Source of the DNA: Candidatus Hydrogenedentota bacterium
Lineage (GTDB): Bacteria; Hydrogenedentota; Hydrogenedentia; Hydrogenedentales; CAILVY01
Assembly: GCA_029565395.1 (NCBI GenBank)
Contig: JAKQOG010000167.1
Location: forward strand, 1 to 48,272
Direction: 5' to 3'
Length of the DNA stretch: 48,272 nt
Shown here: positions 15,038 through 23,500 of the stretch, in pieces
Layout: every line of letters starts with the position of its first letter
Numbering within the stretch: position 1 is the first letter of the stretch
Position numbers and translations under genes: made by a program
Notes under the pieces: model-generated
Told to the model about the DNA's origin: nothing
What the model saw: only the letters and a program-made list of their open reading frames with translations
Database searches by the model: none

Positions 15038-16804
15038 TTAGATCGTATGTACGCGGTAGTTTACATCACCTGCATTTAAGATGGTTTCTATCCTATTTCG
15101 GAAAAGTTCCGGAATCGCGATCGCAACAAGCTTTCGTGCTCGTGTAATACCTACATAGACGACTCTTTTTGATTCATCCTCTGTACGACCTTCCCAGTGA
15201 GTAATCAACTCTTCGGTTCGACGGAAGTCACCGCTATCCGGAGGCAGGACTACACAGACAGCCTCGTATTGCTTGCCTTTGGCTTCGTGTATGGTACCAC
15301 AAGAAATTCGCGTGACTTCCTGAGAATCGAGTAGCTGATTCCATTCTGCGTCTCGCCGGTCTTGAAAGAAACGTTTCTCGCTCGTTCCAGAGTGGTAAAT
15401 AATCCCAAGTCGACGGATCTCAGAACGCAAAGCCTCAACCCATTCACTCCTTCTTTCGTTCGTATCTTCACAAGAGCGAGGAAGACGACTTATTAGCTGT
15501 AGAGCGCTCCTTCGCAACCACCGCGGATCAATACCTTCGCGTTTAGCGGCGCGTGAAGATGTATCTCCATTTTGGATCATTCCCATTACGTCCAAGAGGG
15601 ATTTTTCGGCAAGTTGAAGCGCTGATTCACGTGTTCGTGTAGAGGCTCGTGGAGACCAGAACATGCCAACTGCTTGTGCAATAATTGCCACCTTCGAATT
15701 ACCTACCTGATTCTCATATTTGAAGCCACAAGCAGCAAGTGATTTTCGTCTAGCATGTGCCAGTACAATGCCCTTATCAGGAGGAATTTTCGCTAACGAC
15801 AATAGTTCCAGGAAATATTTACCAATACTTGCAGGAACCCTTGCACTCTTATACGCAAGGACATGAACAGGTTCGTCTAGAATGCGTGTCTCACCAAGAG
15901 CCTCATCTGGTTCTACACGGTTGCGTAAGGTTGCTGCAGCCGCACAAATTACAGGAGTACTTCGAAAATTCCCTGTAAGTGATAGACGCCCCGATGAGGG
16001 GTGTTCCTCAAAGAGTTTCAGAAGATCCGAGGGATTACCATGACGAAAACCATAGATAGCCTGATCCGGATCCGCAACAATTATTACTGATATGCCTTGG
16101 TCTTGTAACCATTTTATGATTTGGCAATCAAGCGGGTTACAATCTTGTGCTTCGTCTACAATTACTTCCTGGAAACGTGCCGCCAAAGCCTTCCCAAGAG
16201 CGTTTGCGTATTCAGGACTTAAAAGTTTCTTAAGAACGTGAATGCGTATGTCAGCCGCGCTGACATATCCATTGCGTAGTAAATTTTGTCGGCGCCGAGC
16301 AGCTTCCTGAACATAAGCCGTTAGGTTTTGCTCGATATGAGTGCGTAAACCACGATGCCCAACTTTTCCAGTATCTATCTGGTTCGTCTGTGCGTCAAAC
16401 AGATCAAGCGAAACACCCCCGCCCTTAAAAGCGCGATTACCGCTAAGGCGTACTTCAATACCCAACGTGTCCCAGCTATCGACTACGGTTGGCCGACCAT
16501 TAAAACTTTCTATGCCGCTCGCGGCAAAGCAAAAATGCCAAAGGAAAGAGTCGAATGTGCCGATAAAGCTTGGGAAGAAAAATTTGTCCACCAATCCAGA
16601 CTGCTTACACCTTCTCATAAATTCGTCTACAGCAGTATTTGTAAACGAAAGAACCGCTATGCCTCTACGCAGGGGGAGAGTATTGGCAATTCGGAAAATT
16701 CTTGCCACTATCGCATGGGTTTTCCCCGATCCGGGGCAGGCTAAAATGAAGGCATCTCCTGGGTGATTAACAATCGCATATTGTTCGTCGGTCAACGAAA
16801 TCAC
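15038..16804 (-). CDS. gajB: Gabija protein GajB: UvrD/PcrA-like superfamily 1 helicase
   Basis: 588 residues from a GTG at 16804 that overlaps the gajA stop by 4 nt (GTGA), which implies coupled translation. Motif I is ACPGSGKT at residues 22-29. The Walker B DEAQD lies near residue 217, GNFRSTP near 280 is motif IV-like, HEAKGKQYEAV near 500 is motif V-like, and the C-terminal VVYVGITRARK is motif VI. In Gabija, GajB works with the GajA nuclease to stop phage; it is thought to sense DNA ends or activate GajA through nucleotide depletion. It is longer than the founding GajB (about 494 residues). Pairing with an OLD-type gene is what separates it from housekeeping UvrD. Confidence 0.9.
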   Translation of the reverse strand: MISLTDEQYAIVNHPGDAFILACPGSGKTHAIVARIFRIANTLPLRRGIAVLSFTNTAVDEFMRRCKQSGLVDKFFFPSFIGTFDSFLWHFCFAASGIESFNGRPTVVDSWDTLGIEVRLSGNRAFKGGGVSLDLFDAQTNQIDTGKVGHRGLRTHIEQNLTAYVQEAARRRQNLLRNGYVSAADIRIHVLKKLLSPEYANALGKALAARFQEVIVDEAQDCNPLDCQIIKWLQDQGISVIIVADPDQAIYGFRHGNPSDLLKLFEEHPSSGRLSLTGNFRSTPVICAAAATLRNRVEPDEALGETRILDEPVHVLAYKSARVPASIGKYFLELLSLAKIPPDKGIVLAHARRKSLAACGFKYENQVGNSKVAIIAQAVGMFWSPRASTRTRESALQLAEKSLLDVMGMIQNGDTSSRAAKREGIDPRWLRRSALQLISRLPRSCEDTNERRSEWVEALRSEIRRLGIIYHSGTSEKRFFQDRRDAEWNQLLDSQEVTRISCGTIHEAKGKQYEAVCVVLPPDSGDFRRTEELITHWEGRTEDESKRVVYVGITRARKLVAIAIPELFRNRIETILNAGDVNYRVHTI

Positions 16805-18549
16805 GATTCGATAACCTTGTATATTGCTGTTTGGAGATACTCAGGCACTTTCAAGAGCAGGCCTTCTTCGATAAAATCAGCAAGTTGTTGAGCATAGTCG
16901 CCCTTTCGAGTTTTGCTGGTCTGCAGAAGTTCAACAAGACCCATCGCTGGATGCTCGGATTCAGTGACACTTTCCCGCCATTTATCATCTGAGCGTGGGT
17001 GAATCCGAAGAAAGGCACATTTCAGCAAGGCTTCGTTTCCCGCCATATAGAGTGAATGCTCCAGTGTAACCTCGTTAGTGAAAACTGACAGCTTCGCGTT
17101 ACTACTCCACTCAGAAGCGGCTTCCTCCAATTGGCCTTTGCGATTTCCCCGGACACTTGGATCTGCATCAGTTATTACAATCACGTGGTCTGCGATCGTT
17201 GTGTCCGCATATGGTTTCAAAAGGATTTCTATATAAGGAAGAAAATCAACACCGTCTATCGGAACAATAGCAGTCCCACGAAATCTCTGCCAAGCATGTT
17301 TATCACCCCGAAATATCAAGTGTTTGGCAATAACCGGAAGCAATAGCGCTTCAGCTATTCCTTCCACCATAAGCACACGAATACCAAACAGAAAAGCTGA
17401 ACGAGTCACATCGAGATAGCGATTGATTTTCTTCATGGCATGCTCATTTATGCCAAGTTTTGCAATGGGGACACAAGCTGTATTCGCAATAGCACTAGAT
17501 TCGTTTTCGACAAAAACAGAGCGCACAATAACCAAATGTTCTGGGGATATCCAAGCTGTTAAATTTGGCGAATGAGTTGTAACAATTACCTGAATACGAC
17601 CTTCAGGTTGCCCATCTGATACTTCCGTTGCTGACTTCTGAGCATGCTGTAAAAGGAAGTCCAGTACAAGCATTTGTAGCTGCGGATGGAGATGTGCCTC
17701 TGGTTCCTCAACGAGAAAGAGAGTTAGGTCCGCCTCCTTGGCTTTGGCGAGTTCTACAACGACAGAGGCGATATAAAGAAGATTTGCGTATCCAAGACCG
17801 GAAAAACGAATATCCTCTGGGGTAACAACGGCGTCAGCGAGCTTGAACCGAAGGTCTCTGGCAATGTCCCACAGAGTGTCAGTGTTGAACTCAAGGGAAG
17901 CTTTCTGTTCTCGAATACCGCGGGTAAGATCTCCAAGCGCATTGTCGATCTCCGACTTTACATCCTGTAGAACCCGAGGTGAGGTTTCATTTGCACGCTT
18001 TGCCTCTTGAAGAAACTGATCTTCTTCCTCGCTTGTAGTGAGAAAATATCTCAGCAGATTGGTTATGTGAGAAGTGCTTCCGGAACCAAGTGCTTGTCTC
18101 GCATCTCTTAGTGGGGGCAGGAAAACGTGTCGTACAAGGTCTGAACTACCCTGTTCTGGCTCAGCGGTATCAAATTTTCCTACCCAATAGGATGTCTTCC
18201 CGCGAAGTCTGTTGTGGGCTTTCTTCTGGTAGCGAATCCCAAGAATAGCTGTGTCTTCTGTTGGATCAGGAACAGCACTTATGAAAAGTCCCTTAATCGT
18301 ATCGCTCATACCGGAAAAACGACCTTCTATGGCAAAGGTATCCTGTTCACTTCCACGCGACACATCGTCATCTTCGGCGTATCTTTCTCGTCGCCCATTA
18401 AGCGGTAATGTGAGAAGACGCATGGCGTCAATTATGTTGGATTTGCCGCCGTTGTTCTCACCAACTAGTACTGTTAGCTCGGGTCGGAAAGTGACCCTTG
18501 TTTCTACACAAGATCTGAATCGCGTTAATCGTAGTTCATCAAGGAACAT
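16801..18549 (-). CDS. gajA: Gabija protein GajA: OLD-family ATPase-Toprim endonuclease
   Basis: 582 residues, matching known GajA length; the ATG at 18549 has GGAGG upstream. The N-terminal ABC-type ATPase has Walker A GENNGGKS at residues 30-37, a signature-like FSGLGYANLLY near 250, and Walker B TLFLVEEPEAHLHPQ near 280. The C-terminal Toprim nuclease has VLMVEGIAEALLLPVI near 393 (catalytic Glu) and VIVITDADPSVRGN near 465 (Asp-x-Asp). A terminal Lys-containing segment may complete the metal site. GajA nicks phage DNA when nucleotide levels fall. The overlap with gajB and both gene sizes fit the Gabija system. Confidence 0.92.
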   Translation of the reverse strand: MFLDELRLTRFRSCVETRVTFRPELTVLVGENNGGKSNIIDAMRLLTLPLNGRRERYAEDDDVSRGSEQDTFAIEGRFSGMSDTIKGLFISAVPDPTEDTAILGIRYQKKAHNRLRGKTSYWVGKFDTAEPEQGSSDLVRHVFLPPLRDARQALGSGSTSHITNLLRYFLTTSEEEDQFLQEAKRANETSPRVLQDVKSEIDNALGDLTRGIREQKASLEFNTDTLWDIARDLRFKLADAVVTPEDIRFSGLGYANLLYIASVVVELAKAKEADLTLFLVEEPEAHLHPQLQMLVLDFLLQHAQKSATEVSDGQPEGRIQVIVTTHSPNLTAWISPEHLVIVRSVFVENESSAIANTACVPIAKLGINEHAMKKINRYLDVTRSAFLFGIRVLMVEGIAEALLLPVIAKHLIFRGDKHAWQRFRGTAIVPIDGVDFLPYIEILLKPYADTTIADHVIVITDADPSVRGNRKGQLEEAASEWSSNAKLSVFTNEVTLEHSLYMAGNEALLKCAFLRIHPRSDDKWRESVTESEHPAMGLVELLQTSKTRKGDYAQQLADFIEEGLLLKVPEYLQTAIYKVIES

Positions 18550-18877
18550 TCCCCTTCCTCCAAAAGTTTGTGCGACCTAACAAGATAGTACACATAGCAT
18601 GCAAAAACATTTCCATTTGTTTGCACAAAGTGAATCCTTTAAGTCTATCTATTTGATGAATCATATTTCAATCAGGTGTCATGTTGCAGAAGAGAAAGTT
18701 ACTAATGAGACCTATTGCTTGTTCATGAAAATGACTTCGCGCATCAGAAACCACACGAAGCCGATACATTCCGCCGGGGTGCCGGGAACGAACGAATCAT
18801 TTTTTAGGTTTGACATCCGGCGCAATGTTGTTCGTTTTTTCTCCATGGGAGAATGATAGCATTACGGCCTCACGTCA
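18550..18877. other. Intergenic stretch upstream of gajA
   Basis: This region probably carries the gajA promoter. An 85-codon reading frame on the plus strand (18599-18856) matches nothing and lacks a good ribosome site, so I do not call it. No repeat or RNA gene is evident. Confidence 0.5.
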
Positions 18878-19211
18878 TCAACCGGGCGGCGACATCCGGA
18901 AAGGTGTCATGCGGATACGGTCTTTTTCAATGACCGAGAAATGACCAGACCAATCTGATCTGCTTTCCAAAGAAATAACGGCAATCCTTGAAATTTCTTC
19001 TGGAGAAGGTTTGGGTATGCGAAATAGTACAATACCTGCTTCGGAGGCCAGTCCTTGACGAAATTCCAGGGTAGTTGACAAGAATGTCATTTTCTGTCCA
19101 GCCTTGCGCTAGAAGATCGATAACAAACTCCACCGCCAACTGAGTGCCTTTTATTACAGGCTTCCCTGTAAGTATTGCAGAATCGACAACAATACGTTCA
19201 TTTAAATCCAT
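18878..19211 (-). pseudogene. Fused remnant of a DUF433 antitoxin / DUF5615 PIN-like toxin pair
   Basis: The 5' part (ATG 19211, with AGGAGG upstream) encodes the first half of a DUF433 protein: IVVDSAILTGKPVIKGTQLA, then FVIDLLAQGWTENDILVNYPG. At about 19040-19070 the DUF433 similarity stops. In another frame the C-terminal part of a DUF5615 PIN-like protein begins: GIVLFRIPKPSPEEISRI, then SRSDWSGHFSVIEKDRIRM. These two families are commonly adjacent as a toxin-antitoxin-like pair. An internal deletion has therefore removed the end of the antitoxin and the catalytic front of the toxin. Neither product should work. Confidence 0.82.
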
Positions 19212-19296
19212 ACAACTGCCTCCTGTGATCAGGTGTAGTTATAATATACACACTATCACTGCGGGGAGGAAAACAAAAACACGGCATGTTTTGGCG

Positions 19297-20397
19297 TTAA
19301 ATTTCCGCGCAGTCCATGCTGAAGGCGTCGGCGACGGCCTGATAGGTGATTTTCCCGTTGAGGACGTTTAAGCCTTTTTTCAGAGCGGGGTCTTCGGCCA
19401 TGGCTTTTTCCCAGCCTTTGTCGGCGAGATGGAGGCCGTAGCCGAGTGTAACGTTGGTGAGCGCGTAGGTGGAGGTGCGGGGCACGGCGCCGGGCATGTT
19501 CGCGACGCAATAATGGACCACGTCATTTACACGGTAGGTGGGATTGGCATGGGTGGTGGGCCGTGAGGTTTCGATGCATCCGCCTTGGTCGATAGCGATA
19601 TCCACAATGGCGGAATTGGGTTTCATCTGCTTGATGATGGATTTCGGGATCAGGTTGGGGGCTTTCGCGCCGGGTACGAGCACCGCGCCAATCACGAGAT
19701 CGGCTTGAGTGACTTCTTCGGCGATGGTGGCGTGGTTGGACATGACCGTGGTGACTCTTCCGCCCATGATGTCATGGAGATAACGGAGCCGCGCAGGATT
19801 AATGTCGAGGACGGTGACATGCGCGCCCATGCCGACGGCGATGTAACAGGCATTGCTGCCGGAGACGCCCGCGCCAAGAATGACAACCTTGGCGGGTTTT
19901 ACGCCGGAAACGCCGCCAAGCAGGATCCCGCTGCCACCGGATGGAGCTTCGAGGCATTGTGCACCCTTTTGTACGGACAAGCGCCCCGCTACTTCGCTCA
20001 TGGGGGTGAGCAGGGGCAAGGAACCGTCCGTGAGCTGAATGGTTTCGTAGGCGATTCCTGTGACGCGTTTTTCGAGCAACTTGCGTGTGAGAGATTCACT
20101 GGAAGCAAGATGCAGATAGGTGTAGAGGATAAGTCCTGGCCGCATATAGGAGAACTCGGGATCGACAGGTTCTTTGACTTTGATGATCATGTCGGCGCGT
20201 TTCCAGACTTCCCTGACGCTTTTGATGAGTTTGGCGCCGGCGGCGGTATACGCCACATCGGGAATGCCGCTGCCAACGCCTGCGCCTTTTTCCACAAGGA
20301 CAGTGTGGTTGTGCGCCACGAAAGCAGCAACGCCTGAAGGCGCCATGGCCACGCGCGCTTCTCCGGGTTTAATTTCTTTTGGAACGCCGATAATCAT
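19297..20397 (-). CDS. ald: Alanine dehydrogenase
   Basis: 366 residues, near family length. The start (ATG 20397) has AAGGAAATG upstream, and the protein begins MIIGVPKEIKPGEARVAM, typical of Ald. RADMIIKVKEP near 70 holds the substrate-binding Lys, and YTYLHLASS near 95 holds the catalytic His. VVILGAGVSGSNA near 170 is the NAD-binding Gly loop. VDIAIDQGGCIETSRPT near 267 contains the catalytic Asp. The enzyme interconverts L-alanine and pyruvate plus ammonia with NAD, in carbon/nitrogen balance. It stands alone on the minus strand, divergent from the giant exoprotein gene. Confidence 0.97.
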   Translation of the reverse strand: MIIGVPKEIKPGEARVAMAPSGVAAFVAHNHTVLVEKGAGVGSGIPDVAYTAAGAKLIKSVREVWKRADMIIKVKEPVDPEFSYMRPGLILYTYLHLASSESLTRKLLEKRVTGIAYETIQLTDGSLPLLTPMSEVAGRLSVQKGAQCLEAPSGGSGILLGGVSGVKPAKVVILGAGVSGSNACYIAVGMGAHVTVLDINPARLRYLHDIMGGRVTTVMSNHATIAEEVTQADLVIGAVLVPGAKAPNLIPKSIIKQMKPNSAIVDIAIDQGGCIETSRPTTHANPTYRVNDVVHYCVANMPGAVPRTSTYALTNVTLGYGLHLADKGWEKAMAEDPALKKGLNVLNGKITYQAVADAFSMDCAEI

Positions 20398-20560
20398 ACT
20401 TCATTTCCTTTCCAACGCTATCTGAACCCATTCCGAGTGCGAGGAGCTATTTTACACGGATGGGAGTGCGATATTAAATGATCGTTTTTTGGCAGTTCAT
20501 GGTATGCTGTATAGGCAAAGTGATGTGCCGTTGCTACGGTTTAGGAAAAAGGAATCGGTT

Positions 20561-23500
20561 TTGAAAACGATTTTTAACAAATATGGTGGATTCGGCCTGT
20601 TTCTATATATTCTGGGCGTTGTTTTCCAGGCACAAGGGGCGGCGTATGACAATGGCGCGCTGGACGGCACGTTTTATGTTCATGATTTGTTCGCGTTATT
20701 GGATGGATCGGGCCACACCGCGAGGGGGGTGCGAATGTTTAATGGAAAGGGAGGGGTGACCGCATTAACAACCTATGCTTCTGTGACGCCGCTAACGTAT
20801 GAAGTGAGTGCGTCGGGGGCGTTTCGCATGTATAAGACGGGTTTTGACGCAGGGCTCGCTGGAAGTGTGATGTTCGCCGGTGGCGGGGCGGCGTTTTCGC
20901 CGTATTATGAAGAAGATATCCATCCGATGATTGAGGAAGGCTGCGCAGCGCTGCAACTATCGGTAAAACAGGGTTCAGGCTACCGAAATGATGATTTTAT
21001 GGGAAGTTACAGTTACCACGCGCTGGTATGTCATGGGGAGCGGTGGTGGACCATGTTCGGGGCGGCGGATGCCGATGGGGAAGGGCGCGTGTTGTTGTTG
21101 CGGATTGGGACTCCCATTTTGGGGTATTCATATCAAGTGGCGGGTTCGGGGCAGACGGATATTAATGAAGATGGGTCTACTTATGCAACGCTCACGGCAG
21201 ATGGAGATGTTTTGTTCCGGACACTTTCGTATGGGATGCAGGAAGATCCGATGTATACATCGGGCTACGAGGGGTTGGCGGTGTGTGTGCGGCGCGATAA
21301 AAGTACGGCAGGTTTTTCATTGGGGGATTTTCGAGGCACATACCGGGTGCATGAATTGCGAATAGGGTCTGATGGCGCGAATACGGCTTCTTTTGGTCAG
21401 ATTACGGCGGGTGGCAATGGCGCGTTTTTTGGGAGTCTGGGGGGGGAGGGCTATGAGGATAAGATTGATCTGGAAAAAAGCGGGGTGTTCCATCTGGAGG
21501 ACGATTCCGGTCCGGTCGGTACTATCGGCGCGGGAGGCGATTTTGCGGTATTGACACTGGAGGATGGGGTCATGACGGGCACATCGGGTTCCGCCTGGAT
21601 GCAGCTTTGGGTTCGGACAGCCGGGGGCGGGGGAACGGATGTGGACACGGATGGAGATGGGCTGACGGATGTGGAGGAACATGAGCTTGGGACTGACCCG
21701 GAGGACCCGGACAGTGATGATGACGGGTTGCTGGATGGCGATGATGATAATCCGCTCACGGCGGATAATGTGTTTACGGCAACGTTGAATCAGGAAGAAA
21801 TCACGATATCAGAAGGCGATTCGCCGCCGGAAGGAATTGAATTAACATTAGAATCGGGTGATTTTCCGTTTTTCGAGTGGAGTATTGAGTCCGATTCGGA
21901 ATGGCTGGAAATTACACCGGACAGCGGGGATGGCGACGCCGTCGTAGCGGTGGAAATCGATACGGCATCTCTCACCGCGGAAAACAGCCCCTATGTGGGC
22001 ACCTTAGTTATCAGCGCACCGAGTATGAAGCCTGCGCCGCCGGTGGCGGTGACCGTATTTGTGCTTCCGAAGCCGATTGATATTGAGCTGTCGGAGAATC
22101 CGATGACTTTTTGGGCGGTGGAAGGCGCATTAGGGCCCGCATCGAAGAGTGTGGCGCTGTCGAGTCCTGACAGTGAGTCGTTTGCGTTTGAAGCCACGCC
22201 GAAAGCTGAATGGCTTACGGTAACGCCTGATTCCGGAACAGGTCCGCGAACCGTGTCTATCGGTGTGGATATTATGGGATTGAATTCCACGGGGTCGCCG
22301 TATCAGGGGAGAGTGGAATTTGTGGCGGATGTGCCGGGTTCTCCGGTGACTTCGCTGACGGTGAATTTGACCGTATTGCCACCGCGCAATCCGGGGGTGG
22401 CGTTTATACTTGAATCGAGTGGAGCCGCACAATCGGAACCTTCGGTGGGGTATAGCAGCCTCTGTCAGGTCTATGTCGCGGCGTGGGCGAGTAATGATAA
22501 TGTGCATGCGGCGGTGTTCGATCCCTATGGGGGGCCATTGATGGAAACCACCCAACTGTCGATAACAGTGCAAGGCGTGGCGGGTGAGCCATCGGTGGCA
22601 GTGGACGATACGACGGGTACGGCTTGGGTGATCTGGGAGCAACGAAGCTATGCGGGCGGGGTAGCCTTTATCCAAGCCCGGAGAATCAACCTTCAGACCC
22701 TTGTGATGAGCACGGTGTTCGGGCTTGCGGGAGGTGAGGGCAGCTTGGGAAATGTGAGCGTGGCCTATAACGCGGCACGGCATGAAATGGCGTTGCTTCA
22801 TACGATTCAGGGCGCCGATACAAGTGCGGTGAGGTTGCTGCGCGTGGATACATCGACCCAGGATCCGGTGGGGAATACATATGTGTCGGATACGGAACGC
22901 GATGGAGTGGATCCTTATCTCGTGTTTAATCCTACGGATGGGGAGTATTTGGCGGTGTGGTCGGATCGATATGAGAATACTACCGGGCAACTCGAAGCAC
23001 GGGTGTATGCACAACGAATATCCGGCAGTACGGGGCATTCGGTCGCGGAACGGTTGGCATTGGAAGATCCGGCGGCGAGCAGTCCCCGGTATGAGTCGGC
23101 GCCCAAGGCAGTGTATGTTGAGAACACGCGGGAATATGCGGTGACATGGCGGAGTGCGGCAGTGCCCACGGGTTCAAGTTATACGTTGCGCATGGCACGG
23201 TTTGCGGCATCGGCGGATGCCGTTCCGGACGGGGCTGTCTACCCAAATTTACGCTGGAGCACCGTGGTTACGGGGGTGCCGGCTTCGATTCATGCACTGG
23301 GATATGCCTTGGGCTCGGAGCAAGTGCTCTCGATTTGGCCGGTGAGTGGAACGAAGGAGACGCTCAGCATGCGGCGTATCATATCCGGTGGATACTTCCT
23401 TGGTTCCTCCAGTGCATTTCCGTTGCAGGAGGCCCCGCAAAAGGCTCCGGATGTAGTGTATAACGCGCAGGCCAATGAATTTTTCGCGGTATGGCAGGAA

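Noticed and set aside
18599..18856. Open frame of 85 codons upstream of gajA
   Set aside because: No ribosome site and no similarity; composition resembles non-coding AT-rich spacer.
19585..20337. Plus-strand frame of 250 codons opposite alanine dehydrogenase
   Set aside because: It is antisense to a clear ald gene with full catalytic motifs.
22130..23038. Long minus-strand frame (302 codons)
   Set aside because: It lies wholly inside the giant exoprotein gene and reads as a His/Arg/Pro-rich shadow of its codons.
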